From Enterococcus quebecensis (lineage in GTDB: Bacteria > Bacillota > Bacilli > Lactobacillales > Enterococcaceae): a stretch of 64,000 bases of DNA. Below the pieces are notes generated by a model. It was not told the origin of the DNA and ran no database searches. It saw only the letters and a program-made list of their open reading frames with translations. The stretch is from contig NZ_MIKB01000012.1 of assembly GCF_001730365.1 (NCBI RefSeq), positions 352,287 to 416,286 on the forward strand, given 5' to 3'. The translations under genes and the position numbers were made by a program. Of this stretch, positions 1-8,160 are shown one piece after another. Numbering within the stretch: position 1 is the stretch's first letter; every line of letters starts with the position of its first letter.

Positions 1-2
1 GG

Positions 3-110
3 AAATTTACGTATCCAAATGATAAAGACAAACTTGAATTTAACTTTTATCGTGGCTTCGATGATGTTTTTACAACAGATAATGACACGCCATTTCCATC
101 GTTTTTATAA
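3..110 (+). CDS. ulaG: UlaG, L-ascorbate-6-phosphate lactonase (C-terminal end only)
   Basis: Only the last 35 codons lie in the window. The tail reads [10 protein letters not shown]...YRGFDD...FPSFL and closely matches my recollection of the E. coli UlaG C-terminus (KFTWPLDKDN...PRGFDD...FKSFL). UlaG is a cytoplasmic metallo-beta-lactamase-fold enzyme that opens the lactone ring of L-ascorbate 6-phosphate, the first step after PTS uptake. It ends 15 bp before the next gene and is followed at once by that gene's ribosome binding site, so it belongs to the ula operon. The catalytic metal-binding part is outside the window and cannot be checked. Confidence 0.85.
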   Translation, partial: KFTYPNDKDKLEFNFYRGFDDVFTTDNDTPFPSFL

Positions 111-125
111 GAAAGGAGTAAGTGG

Positions 126-584
126 ATGCTAAAGTATTTTTTTGAGAATGATTTAGTCAGATTTTGTGAAAAAACACCGTCTAATTGGGAAGAAGCAATC
201 ACGATTAGTTGTCAAAATCTGTTAGATAAAAATATTATTACTCAGCAATATGTAGATGAGATAGTGGCATGTGTTCAAAAGTATGGAGCGTATATTGTGA
301 TTGTTCCTGGTGTTGCTATGCCACATTCTTCTGAGGACAGTCAAGGTGTTTTAGGAACAGCTATCTCATTTACAAAAATGAGTGAAGATGTGGTTTTTGA
401 AGAAGGAAATGATGAAAAAAATGCGCGTCTATTTTTCACATTAGCTGCTAAAAATAGTGAAGAGCATGTAGAGAATATTTCAAAACTATCTGAGATGTTG
501 ATGACCGACGGGTTGATTGATGCATTGATGACTGTGGACACAATGGAGGACTATCAGCAAGTAATGACTACTTTTGATATGTAG
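126..584 (+). CDS. ulaC: PTS ascorbate-type EIIA component
   Basis: A 152-aa mannitol/fructose-type (PTS_EIIA_2) phosphocarrier. The phosphorylatable histidine is His67 in GVAMPHSS, the usual context for the active site of this family. It receives phosphate from HPr and passes it to the separate EIIB (UlaB) for ascorbate uptake. The ATG has a good GAAAGGAG box 8 bp upstream. It lies between ulaG and the EIIC gene ulaA with only 15 bp on either side, so it is clearly operonic. Length is normal for a stand-alone EIIA. Confidence 0.9.
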   Translation: MLKYFFENDLVRFCEKTPSNWEEAITISCQNLLDKNIITQQYVDEIVACVQKYGAYIVIVPGVAMPHSSEDSQGVLGTAISFTKMSEDVVFEEGNDEKNARLFFTLAAKNSEEHVENISKLSEMLMTDGLIDALMTVDTMEDYQQVMTTFDM

Positions 585-599
585 AAAGAAGGGGAGTAT

Positions 600-2078
600 A
601 TGACGCAAGTGTTAGATTTTCTAATGGGAATTTGGGATTATTTTGCTGCAAATATCTTAACTCAACCAGCATTTTTAATTGGTTTTATTGTTCTTTTAGG
701 TTATGTTTTACTGAAAAAACCGATATACGAAAGTATCGCTGGTTTCCTAAAAGCGACTGTTGGCTACTTGATTTTAACTGTGGGGTCTGGGGGCTTAGTC
801 GATAATTTTCGACCTATTTTAGTTGGACTGAAAGAACGCTTTGATTTGGATGCAATGGTCATAGATCCTTACTTTGGTCAGAATGCAGTAACTGCAGGGA
901 TCGAAGAGACTTTCGGGCGAACGTTTAGTGATACGATGATTTTATTATTGATTGCTTTTGTCATGAATATTTTATTGGTTCGTTTTAAAAAATATACAAA
1001 ATTACGGGCAGTATTTACTACAGGGAATGTTCAAATTCAACAAGCAGCAACAGCGTTCTGGATTTTGCTATTTTGTTTTCCTGATTTAGGGCAAATTCAA
1101 ATTTTATTGATCATGGGTCTTATTTTAGGTTGTTATTGGGCTGTGGGTTCAAACCTAACGGTGGATATTACACAAGATTTGACGGAAGGTGCAGGGTTTG
1201 CAATCGCTCATCAACAAATGTTTGGTGTTTACATTTTTGCTCGACTAGCTGAAAAAATGAAAAAAGACAAAAATAATCGAAAATTGGAAGATGTAAAACT
1301 TCCTGGCTTTTTATCGATTTTCAATGAAAATATGGTGGCGACATCAATTTTAATGCTCTTTTTCTTTGGAATTATTTTGGTCGTGTTAGGCCCGGATTAT
1401 TTGATTGAAGCTGGATTTATGGTAGAAGGACAAAGTTTTTTCTTCTATATATTACAAACGGCTTTATACTTTGCTGTTTACTTAGCTATTTTACAATTAG
1501 GTGTTCGAACATTCGTTTCAGAGCTGACAGAGTCATTCCAAGGGATATCAAATACATTATTACCAGGAGCTGTTCCAGGTATTGACGTGGCTGCTACATT
1601 TGGTTTTGGTTCACCTAATGCTGTAACAATCGGCTTTTTATTTGGGGCTTTAGGACAATTTATTACAATTGGCTTATTGATTCTATTTAAATCTCCAGTA
1701 ATCGTTATCGCAGGATTTATTCCGCTATTCTTTGATAATGCAGTAATCGCTGTTTATGCGAATAATCGTGGTGGTTTTAAGGCAGCGTGTGTCTTCCCTT
1801 TTATTTCAGGCGTTGTTCAAGTTTTGGGCTCTGCATTAATCGCAGCATTTATCGGGCTATCTCAGTACGGTGGATATATTGGTATGTTTGACTGGGCAAC
1901 GGTTTGGCCAGTTATGACAATAGTAATGAAATACTTAGGTTACTTTGGTGTTGGATTAGTTGTGGTTCTGCTACTAGCAATTCCGCAGTTGCAATATCGA
2001 GCAAATCCAGAAGGATATTTCTTGATTGCAGAAGATTATGATGAGTATGTAAAGAAAATGGCAGCTAAAGGTGCTTAA
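600..2078 (+). CDS. ulaA: PTS ascorbate EIIC permease UlaA
   Basis: A 492-aa polytopic membrane protein that forms the sugar channel of the ascorbate PTS (UlaA/SgaT family). About ten to eleven hydrophobic segments are visible. Family-type stretches include the NVQIQQAATAFW region, GAGFAIAHQQMFG, and ELTESFQGIS followed by PGIDVAATFGFGSPNA. It is slightly longer than E. coli UlaA (about 465 aa), with a polar tail ending in EDYDEYVKKMAAKGA. The start ATG follows GGGGAG. Unusually, the EIIB partner does not follow directly: a 560-bp gap holding a four-copy 117-bp tandem repeat separates them. Confidence 0.93.
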   Translation: MTQVLDFLMGIWDYFAANILTQPAFLIGFIVLLGYVLLKKPIYESIAGFLKATVGYLILTVGSGGLVDNFRPILVGLKERFDLDAMVIDPYFGQNAVTAGIEETFGRTFSDTMILLLIAFVMNILLVRFKKYTKLRAVFTTGNVQIQQAATAFWILLFCFPDLGQIQILLIMGLILGCYWAVGSNLTVDITQDLTEGAGFAIAHQQMFGVYIFARLAEKMKKDKNNRKLEDVKLPGFLSIFNENMVATSILMLFFFGIILVVLGPDYLIEAGFMVEGQSFFFYILQTALYFAVYLAILQLGVRTFVSELTESFQGISNTLLPGAVPGIDVAATFGFGSPNAVTIGFLFGALGQFITIGLLILFKSPVIVIAGFIPLFFDNAVIAVYANNRGGFKAACVFPFISGVVQVLGSALIAAFIGLSQYGGYIGMFDWATVWPVMTIVMKYLGYFGVGLVVVLLLAIPQLQYRANPEGYFLIAEDYDEYVKKMAAKGA

Positions 2079-2154
2079 ACCTGTTGTTATCAAGCTATAA
2101 GAGTTAGCTTTTCGGGGAAAAGACTAAAGGAACTCTTTCAGCTTTTAATGTTAT

Positions 2155-2622
2155 CTAGTTACGTGGGCTAGACTCTAGGAAAAAAGATAAAATCTGTTTG
2201 TGACTAAAAGCATCACAATCCTATTTTCCTATTTTTCTACGAGTCAGGACGAGCCGACTACGCTTTAATATCTAGCTACATGGGCTAGACTCTAGGAAAA
2301 AAGATAAAATCTGTTTGTGACTAAAAGCATCACAACCCTATTTTCCTATTTTTCTACGAGTCAGGACGAGCCGACTACGCTTTAATATCTAGCTACATGG
2401 GCTAGACTCTAGGAAAAAAGATAAAATTTGTTTGTGACCAAAAGCGTCACAACCCTATTTTCCTATTTTTCTACGAGTCAGGACGAGCCGACTACGCTTT
2501 AATATCTAGCTACATGGGCTAGACTCTGGGAAAAAAGATAAAATTTGTTTGTGACCAAAAGCGTCACAACCCTATTTTCCTATTTTTCTACGAGTCAGGA
2601 CGAGCCCATTACGCTTTTAAAA
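2155..2622 (+). repeat. Four-copy 117-bp tandem repeat inside the ula operon
   Basis: The marker CTAGACTCT recurs at 2168, 2285, 2402 and 2519, an exact 117-bp period, and copies differ at only a few bases. Each unit is itself an imperfect long inverted repeat: its left arm (GGGCTAGACTCTAGG then A-rich) pairs with its right arm (TTTTCCTATTTTTCTACGAG then CAGGACGAGCCC). At the centre is a small hairpin TTGTGAC-loop-GTCACAA, perfect in copies 3 and 4 and with one mismatch in copies 1 and 2. All six frames contain stops, so it is not coding. A separate hairpin (AAGAGTT...AACTCTT) precedes the array at about 2099-2139. It fills the gap between ulaA and ulaB. Confidence 0.95.
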
Positions 2623-2638
2623 TTAGGAGGAATTTAAA

Positions 2639-2938
2639 ATGAGAGTATTAGTATCTTGTGCAAATGGATCTGGAACAAGTTTAATGATGAAGAAAAGTGT
2701 GGAAAAAGCATTGAAAGAATTAGGGTTTAATATTACTAACATTCATCATTGTGCGATTTCTGAAGGGAAAAGTACAGCGGGGCAATATGATGTCGTTTTT
2801 TGTCCGATGAATTTTTTGAATATGTTTGAAGACGCGAAGAAAAAAGGAATCACTGTTGTTGGTGTAAGAAATGTTATGTCAGCAAAAGAAATCAGTGAGC
2901 GAGTACAAGAAACGGAGTTAGCTGCAAAATTTAAATAG
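2639..2938 (+). CDS. ulaB: PTS ascorbate-type EIIB component
   Basis: A 99-aa cytoplasmic EIIB of the lactose/ascorbate fold. The phosphocysteine is Cys7 in the P-loop SCANGSGTS. It carries phosphate from EIIA (ulaC) to ascorbate entering through UlaA. The ATG sits 10 bp after a perfect TTAGGAGG box directly beyond the repeat array, so translation initiation looks strong and independent. Length and motif are normal for UlaB/SgaB. Confidence 0.92.
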   Translation: MRVLVSCANGSGTSLMMKKSVEKALKELGFNITNIHHCAISEGKSTAGQYDVVFCPMNFLNMFEDAKKKGITVVGVRNVMSAKEISERVQETELAAKFK

Positions 2939-2965
2939 TTATAATTTTACATTGTCGAAGATTCT

Positions 2966-2992
2966 AGAGTGAATGGATCATTCGCTCTAGTC
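2966..2992 (+). promoter_or_regulatory. Intercistronic hairpin between ulaB and ulaD
   Basis: CTAGAGTGAATG and CATTCGCTCTAG form a 12-bp stem with one G-U pair and a 3-nt loop. It is followed by TCTTTG, which is too poor in T for a confident terminator. It could be a weak attenuator or an RNA processing/stability element that sets the ratio of PTS to catabolic enzymes. Confidence 0.55.
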
Positions 2993-3023
2993 TTTGTAGG
3001 GAAAGCGAAAGGAGAAAAAATAA

Positions 3024-3662
3024 ATGAGTAAACCTAACTTACAGGTAGCATTAGATCATTCAGACTTGCCAAGTGCAATTAAGGATGTCGTTGCAGTTGG
3101 TGAAGTTGTGGATATTTTGGAAGTCGGAACGATTCTTTGTTTACAAGCAGGTGCAGAAGCTGTTCGCTGTATTCGTGCATTATATCCTGATAAAAAAGTC
3201 GTTGCTGATACCAAGTGTGCGGATGCAGGTGGAACGGTAGCAAAAAATTGCCGAGATGCTGGAGCTGATTGGATGACAGTTATTTGCTGTGCAACGATCC
3301 CAACAATGAAAGCTGCGGCAAAAGAAGTTGAAGAAGTTCAAGTGGAACTTTATGGAGATTGGACCTATGAACAAGCTCAAAAATGGTTGGATGCAGGTAT
3401 CTCCCAAGCGATTTATCATCAAAGCCGAGATGCGTTATTGGCAGGGGAAACATGGGGAGAAAAAGATTTGGCAAAGGTCAAAAAACTGATTGAGATGGGT
3501 TTTAGAGTTTCTGTTACTGGGGGATTAGATGTAGAGACACTGAAATTGTTCAAAGGCCTTGATGTGTACACTTTTATTACAGGTCGTGGAATTACCGCAG
3601 CTAAAGAACCCAAAAAAGCTGCACAAGATTTTCAAGATGAAATCAAACGTATTTGGGGGTAA
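3024..3662 (+). CDS. ulaD: 3-keto-L-gulonate-6-phosphate decarboxylase
   Basis: A 212-aa member of the OMP decarboxylase suprafamily that converts 3-keto-L-gulonate 6-phosphate to L-xylulose 5-phosphate. The active-site set of this enzyme can be read at the expected positions: Asp11, Glu33, and Asp62-x-Lys64-x-x-Asp67 in VADTKCADAGG. The phosphate-binding end shows VTGGLDVET and ITGRGITAAKEP. The ATG follows GAAAGGAG. The stop overlaps the ribosome binding site of the next gene. Full length. Confidence 0.93.
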   Translation: MSKPNLQVALDHSDLPSAIKDVVAVGEVVDILEVGTILCLQAGAEAVRCIRALYPDKKVVADTKCADAGGTVAKNCRDAGADWMTVICCATIPTMKAAAKEVEEVQVELYGDWTYEQAQKWLDAGISQAIYHQSRDALLAGETWGEKDLAKVKKLIEMGFRVSVTGGLDVETLKLFKGLDVYTFITGRGITAAKEPKKAAQDFQDEIKRIWG

Positions 3663-3667
3663 AGCAT

Positions 3668-4528
3668 ATGACTACATTTGGAATCTACGAAAAAGCCCTC
3701 CCAAAAAACATTAGTTGGAAAGAGCGTTTGTTATTAGCTAAAAAATTAAATTTTGATTTTGTTGAGATGTCAATTGATGAAACAGATGAGCGACTTAAAC
3801 GATTAGACTGGACAGATGAAGAGCGAAAAGAAGTGAGAGACGCAATTCATGAAACTAAAGTGAACATCTTATCAATTTGTTTGAGTGGACACCGACGCTT
3901 TCCGTTAGGTTCTATGGATCAGGAAAAACGTGATACAGCTTTGATTATAATGGAAAAAGCAATCGCATTAGCTTCTGATTTAGGTATCCGTACGATTCAA
4001 TTAGCAGGCTATGATGTTTACTATGAAGAGAAGACAGTAACATCAAGAGCCTATTTTATTGAAAACTTAAAAAAAGCAGTAGCAATGGCTGCTGCTAAAG
4101 AGGTCGTTTTATCAATAGAAATTATGGATGATCCGTTTATTAATTCAATTTCTAAATTCTTAAAAATCAAAGAGCAAATTCCATCGCCTTATTTGCAAGT
4201 GTATCCTGATCTTGGTAATTTATCAGCTTGGCCGGAAAATGATGTTGGTTATGAACTAGAAATTGGAATTGATCATATTTCTGCCATTCATTTGAAGGAT
4301 ACGATTGCAGTGACCGACAAGTTTCCTGGGAAATTTAAAGAAGTTCCTTTTGGTTCAGGTTGCGTTGACTTTTTGGGGTGTCTCAAAACATTAAAGCGTT
4401 TAGAATACAATGGACCTTTTCTAATCGAAATGTGGAGTGAAAACAGTGAAGCACCTGAAAAAGAAATCGAGAAAGCTAAAACATTTCTTTTTCCTTATTT
4501 GAAGGAGGTTGGATATGTTGTCAAATAA
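3668..4528 (+). CDS. ulaE: L-xylulose-5-phosphate 3-epimerase
   Basis: A 286-aa TIM-barrel (AP-endonuclease-2-like) epimerase that converts L-xylulose 5-phosphate to L-ribulose 5-phosphate. Metal-site regions are visible as SIEIMDD, VYPDLGNL, AIHLKD and FLIEMW, the usual Glu/Asp/His/Glu set. I start it at ATG 3668 rather than the in-frame TTG at 3653: the TTG lies inside the end of ulaD, while GGGGG at the ulaD stop is well spaced for 3668 and gives the usual family length of about 284 aa. It overlaps ulaF by 14 bp. Confidence 0.92.
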   Translation: MTTFGIYEKALPKNISWKERLLLAKKLNFDFVEMSIDETDERLKRLDWTDEERKEVRDAIHETKVNILSICLSGHRRFPLGSMDQEKRDTALIIMEKAIALASDLGIRTIQLAGYDVYYEEKTVTSRAYFIENLKKAVAMAAAKEVVLSIEIMDDPFINSISKFLKIKEQIPSPYLQVYPDLGNLSAWPENDVGYELEIGIDHISAIHLKDTIAVTDKFPGKFKEVPFGSGCVDFLGCLKTLKRLEYNGPFLIEMWSENSEAPEKEIEKAKTFLFPYLKEVGYVVK

Positions 4529-5228
4529 ACGATTGATAGAAGAGATGAAACAACGCGTTTTTGTTGCTAATTTGGCTTTGCCAGAATCAGGGTTGGTAAA
4601 ACTTACTTGGGGAAATGTTAGTGAGATCAATCGGGGAGCAGGAGTGATTGTCATCAAGCCAAGTGGTGTTCCTTATAGCAAGATGAAAGTTTCTGACATG
4701 GTTGTAACAGATTTAAATGGTGAACTGCTGGAAGAGGGAATGAAACCTTCTTCCGATTTAGCGACTCATGTTGAATTGTATAAAGCTTTTGAAGAAATCA
4801 ATGCTGTAGTGCATACTCATTCCAAAAATGCAGTGATGTGGGCGCAAGCGGGACGAGAAATTCCGGCATATGGAACGACTCATGCGGATACTTTTTATGG
4901 GGAAATTCCTTGTACGCGTCAATTAACGTTGGAAGAAGTTTCTTCTGCATATGAATATGAGACAGGAAAAGTAATAGTTGAAACCTTCAAAGAAAAAAAG
5001 ATTGACCCTTTAGCTGTTCCAGGTGTCTTGGTTTATGGTCATGGTCCATTTACTTGGGGAGAAACACCGCAAAAAGCTGTGGAGAACAGTGTTGTATTAG
5101 ATGAAGTAGCTGAGATGGCATGCGTAACAGAAGTTGTAAATGATGCAGTAGGTTCAATTCCCCAGTATCTTTTAGACAAGCACTTTTTTAGAAAGCATGG
5201 CAAGAATGCATACTATGGACAAGCTTAG
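4515..5228 (+). CDS. ulaF: L-ribulose-5-phosphate 4-epimerase
   Basis: A 237-aa class II aldolase/AraD-family enzyme that makes D-xylulose 5-phosphate and feeds ascorbate carbon into the pentose phosphate pathway. The zinc-binding HTH pair is in AVVHTHSKNA near residue 100, with further family signatures GNVSEI, KPSGVPY, TTHADTF and GHGPFTWG. Start: ATG 4515 lies 6 bp after GAAGGAGG; an upstream TTG at 4509 is too close to that box. Last gene of the ula operon, closed by the terminator at 5259-5299. Confidence 0.92.
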   Translation: MLSNKRLIEEMKQRVFVANLALPESGLVKLTWGNVSEINRGAGVIVIKPSGVPYSKMKVSDMVVTDLNGELLEEGMKPSSDLATHVELYKAFEEINAVVHTHSKNAVMWAQAGREIPAYGTTHADTFYGEIPCTRQLTLEEVSSAYEYETGKVIVETFKEKKIDPLAVPGVLVYGHGPFTWGETPQKAVENSVVLDEVAEMACVTEVVNDAVGSIPQYLLDKHFFRKHGKNAYYGQA

Positions 5229-5258
5229 ATAATATAAAATACATTTATTGAATTAATT

Positions 5259-5299
5259 GTGTAGATGAGTCTAATATTGACTTTATCTGCACTTTTTTT
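5259..5299 (+). terminator. Rho-independent terminator of the ula operon
   Basis: GTGTAGATGAGTC pairs with GACTTTATCTGCAC (a few wobbles) and is followed by seven T. It lies 30 bp after ulaF. Confidence 0.85.
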
Positions 5300-5324
5300 A
5301 TTTTATGAAAGAAAATGATGAGGA

Positions 5325-5366
5325 CTTTTCTGAAATACTTGAATTTAATTTCAGAAAAGCTATACT
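5325..5366 (+). promoter_or_regulatory. Permease promoter overlapped by a perfect inverted repeat
   Basis: TTGAAT (5339-5344), 16-bp spacer, TATACT (5361-5366) make a good sigma-A promoter. A perfect 12-bp inverted repeat, CTTTTCTGAAAT (5325) and ATTTCAGAAAAG (5348), surrounds the -35 box and ends just before the -10 box. Its position suggests a repressor operator for the downstream permease. The binding protein is not identifiable from the site. Confidence 0.6.
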
Positions 5367-5400
5367 AAAAAAATGACATAATATGGGAAAGAGGATGATC

Positions 5401-6723
5401 ATGGGAGAAAATCAATTGAAGCGGGAAATTTCATTATTTGGCGCTTTTTCAACAGTTATGGGAACTGTTATTGGTGCAGGTGTTTTTTTTAAAACAGCAA
5501 GTGTGGTTAGCTTTGCTCAGTCACCGAGCTTAACAATTTTTGCGTGGGTTTTAGGTGGAGTTTTAACAATATGTGCGGGTTTGACAAGTGCAGAATTAGC
5601 GACTGCTATTCCAAAAACGGGTGGTGCAGTCAAATATATAGAATATACATATGGGAAGTTGCCTGGTTTTTTGTTGGGATGGGCTCAAAGTGTCATTTAT
5701 TTTCCAGCTAATATTGCTGCGTTGTCGATTATTTTTAGTACGCAGTTTATCCACTTATTTCATTTGTCAAATGGATCGCTATTACCAATAGCAATAGGAA
5801 CTGGCTTGAGTGTGACCTTAATTAATTTATTAGGAACTAAAGCAGCATCACAATTACAGTCATTTACATTGATCATAAAAATGATTCCGATCGCATTAAT
5901 TGTATTAGCTGGTTTATTTATGCCTTCTAATGTCGAAGTCTCGTTACTACCTGTTAAGTCGGGTGGAGATAGCGGTTTTATCCATGCGCTGAGTGGATCT
6001 TTATTGGCAACAATGTTTGCATATGATGGTTGGCTTGGTGTTGGTACTATAGCTGGTGAAATGAAAAGACCGGAAAAAGATTTGCCAAAAGCAATATTTT
6101 TAGGCCTAACGTTTATTACAATTGTTTATGTTTTAATCAATATTGTGTTTCTTAAAACCTTACCAATCCAACAACTTTCTGGCAATTTAAATGCAGCTTC
6201 AGATGCGTCTAATCAAATTTTTGGAGCTGTTGGTGGTAAATTAGTAACGATTGGCATTTTGATTTCAGTATATGGTGCATTGAATGGTTATACGATGACT
6301 GGTATTCGTGTACCGTATGCGTTGGCGTTAGAGGGGATGATTCCCTTCAGTCAGCAATTTCAAAAACTATCTAAAAAGTTTGTTGTTCCTTATATCGCAG
6401 GGATCTTCCAATTCAGTATTGCTGCGATTATGATGTTTTTGGGCAGTTTTGATTTATTAACGGATATGTTGATTTTTGTCATGTGGCTTTTCAGCCTATT
6501 AATTTTTACTGCAGTATTGATTTTGAGGAAAAGAGAACCAGAGCTGAACCGCCCTTATAAAGTCCCTTTATATCCTGTTATTCCTATAGTAGCAATTTTA
6601 GGAGGTTTATTTATTTTAATTACTACATTATTCACGCAAACAATTTTGGCCAGTATTGGAATAAGCATTACTTTGTTGGGAATCCCAGTATATATGGTGA
6701 ATAAAAAATTGAAAAATAAATAA
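5401..6723 (+). CDS. APC-superfamily amino-acid permease (SteT/LAT-like)
   Basis: A 440-aa inner-membrane transporter with about twelve hydrophobic segments. The first helix carries the APC substrate-binding signature VMGTVIGAGVFF, and the sequence continues AELATAIPKTGGAVKYIE, resembling the L-amino-acid transporter branch such as B. subtilis SteT (serine/threonine exchanger). The substrate cannot be told from sequence alone. Several ATGs are in frame; I chose 5401 because AAAGAGG lies 7 bp upstream, whereas 5383 has no ribosome binding site. Single-gene unit between the ula operon and the hairpin region. Confidence 0.85.
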   Translation: MGENQLKREISLFGAFSTVMGTVIGAGVFFKTASVVSFAQSPSLTIFAWVLGGVLTICAGLTSAELATAIPKTGGAVKYIEYTYGKLPGFLLGWAQSVIYFPANIAALSIIFSTQFIHLFHLSNGSLLPIAIGTGLSVTLINLLGTKAASQLQSFTLIIKMIPIALIVLAGLFMPSNVEVSLLPVKSGGDSGFIHALSGSLLATMFAYDGWLGVGTIAGEMKRPEKDLPKAIFLGLTFITIVYVLINIVFLKTLPIQQLSGNLNAASDASNQIFGAVGGKLVTIGILISVYGALNGYTMTGIRVPYALALEGMIPFSQQFQKLSKKFVVPYIAGIFQFSIAAIMMFLGSFDLLTDMLIFVMWLFSLLIFTAVLILRKREPELNRPYKVPLYPVIPIVAILGGLFILITTLFTQTILASIGISITLLGIPVYMVNKKLKNK

Positions 6724-6793
6724 TTTTTTATTTTTTGTAAAATAGTTATTTCTTTTTAAAAGTAATTTTAGTGATTTATTATGAATTGTTTGG

Positions 6794-6881
6794 TATAATA
6801 AATAAGATCTAAGTCTTTATCGCTTGGTAAAGCACTGACTCCTACTCAACCCTTTTGAGTAGGAGTCAGTTTTTCTCAAAA
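6794..6881 (+). ncRNA. Candidate short RNA with extended -10 promoter and strong terminator
   Basis: TTGGTATAAT (TATAAT at 6794-6799 with an upstream TG) is an extended -10 promoter. About 30 nt further a 15-bp stem, ACTGACTCCTACTCA and its complement, ends in TTTTT near 6877. The predicted transcript is about 70 nt with no credible reading frame. It could be an sRNA, or simply the terminator of the permease gene with a fortuitous promoter. Confidence 0.45.
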
Positions 6882-6931
6882 ATTTTAATAAAATTCACAA
6901 TTTCTGAAAGTTATTACGGGCAATTTTTTAG

Positions 6932-7040
6932 TATAATGAGTATATCAAAACGATAAACTATTTTGGGGAAGATAGTGCATCAGAACTCTTATAAAGTTGT
7001 AAGTGGTGATTTTTTCACACTTACAACTTTATTTTTTTCT
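6932..7040 (+). ncRNA. Second candidate short RNA
   Basis: TATAAT at 6932-6937 is followed about 55 nt later by a perfect 15-bp stem, ATAAAGTTGTAAGTG (6991) with CACTTACAACTTTAT (7018), then a T-rich tract to 7038. The -35 region is poor. No reading frame is visible. The predicted RNA is about 95 nt. Its layout repeats that of the preceding unit. Confidence 0.4.
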
Positions 7041-7108
7041 TTTATAGTTTGTTAAGAATGGATTTATACAGTTGAAACAGTGGTTAATTAAACTTGGTGT
7101 AACATTAA

Positions 7109-7149
7109 AACCTGAAACGAAACTTTTTTAGTTTTGTTTCAGGTTTTTT
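7109..7149 (+). terminator. Third intrinsic terminator upstream of comGA
   Basis: AACCTGAAACGAAACT pairs with AGTTTTGTTTCAGGTT (16 bp, one G-U) followed by TTTTTT. It lies 49 bp before comGA. A possible TTGAAA at 7072 has only a weak -10 partner. As the comG ribosome binding site follows closely, this hairpin could also attenuate comG transcription. Confidence 0.75.
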
Positions 7150-7197
7150 GAATATTTTTTATTAAAGTGCGTATATTACTTTTGAGGAGGGAAGAGA

Positions 7198-8160
7198 ATG
7201 GATATTAAAGAGCTTTCTCTTAAGTTAATTGCATGGGGTGTTGTAGAATGTTTGCAAGATATCTATGTTTTACCTGTTGAAAACAAGGTTCAAATATTTA
7301 CAAGAAAGGGGAAAAAAAGAGTACTCTTCCAAGAATTGAATGAGGAAGAAGGTGAAAAATTAATTTTTCATTTTAAGTTCATTGGCAGTATGGACGTTGG
7401 AGAGCGAAGAAAAGCTCAGGTTGGAGCTGCAACGTATAGGATCAATAATGATGAAGTACGGTTGCGTTTATCCACAGTGGGTGATTTTAGACAACGAGAA
7501 AGTTTGGTTATCCGTTTTTTGCATATTTTCGGAAATAACCGTGAAAACTACTTTTTACCACAGCAACTAACAAGCATTCGGAATCATATTAAGCAGCGTG
7601 GGTTACATTTGTTTTGTGGTCCTGTCGGTTCTGGTAAAACAACATTAATGTATAAATTAGCAAAGGAAACAGATCAATTTCAACAAGTGATTACAATAGA
7701 AGATCCTGTGGAAATTGAGGAAGAGTCGTTTCTTCAATTGCAAACGAATACCAAAATTGATTTGACTTATGATGCGTTAATCAAAGCTTGTTTACGCCAT
7801 CGACCAGATGTTTTGATTATTGGAGAAATACGAGATGCTCTGACTGCTGAAGCTGCGATTAGAGCAGCACTCACAGGGCATACAGTATTCGCAACAATTC
7901 ATGCGAGGAGTATTAATGGAGTCTATGAACGATTGGCAGAATTAGGTGTAAAGGAACGAGAAATTTCTGAATGTGTGGCAGGAATTATTTATCAGAGATT
8001 ATTACCTTTTCTCACTATAAATGATGAAGAAATCAGTGGCTTACTTATGGATTATGATTTTTCTAGAAAAATGATTTCTAAGTGGTCGCAAGAATTAAGG
8101 AAGGTTTGGGCGTATGGATTTATTGATGATCAAACATTTGAAGAAGAAAAAGAGTATTGA
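7198..8160 (+). CDS. comGA: ComGA, competence pseudopilus assembly ATPase
   Basis: A 320-aa PulE/GspE-type secretion ATPase that drives assembly of the competence pseudopilus at the cytoplasmic face. Walker A is GPVGSGKT at residues 141-148, the Asp box is VITIEDPVE, Walker B is LIIGEIRD near residue 206, and the His box is FATIHAR. ATG with GAGGAGG upstream. It overlaps comGB by 47 bp. First of seven intact comG genes, so the pseudopilus is potentially functional. Expression would depend on the competence sigma factor ComX in this group; I do not see a clear cin-box here. Confidence 0.93.
   Translation: MDIKELSLKLIAWGVVECLQDIYVLPVENKVQIFTRKGKKRVLFQELNEEEGEKLIFHFKFIGSMDVGERRKAQVGAATYRINNDEVRLRLSTVGDFRQRESLVIRFLHIFGNNRENYFLPQQLTSIRNHIKQRGLHLFCGPVGSGKTTLMYKLAKETDQFQQVITIEDPVEIEEESFLQLQTNTKIDLTYDALIKACLRHRPDVLIIGEIRDALTAEAAIRAALTGHTVFATIHARSINGVYERLAELGVKEREISECVAGIIYQRLLPFLTINDEEISGLLMDYDFSRKMISKWSQELRKVWAYGFIDDQTFEEEKEY

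Noticed and set aside
2176..2196. TTGTGA...TCACAA in each repeat unit as a CRP/FNR-type operator
   Set aside because: The half-site spacing is 9 bp rather than 6, and the element lies inside a transcribed operon; an RNA hairpin is the simpler reading.
2155..2622. Possible CRISPR array or repeat-encoded protein
   Set aside because: The 117-bp units are contiguous with no unique spacers, and every frame on both strands contains stops.
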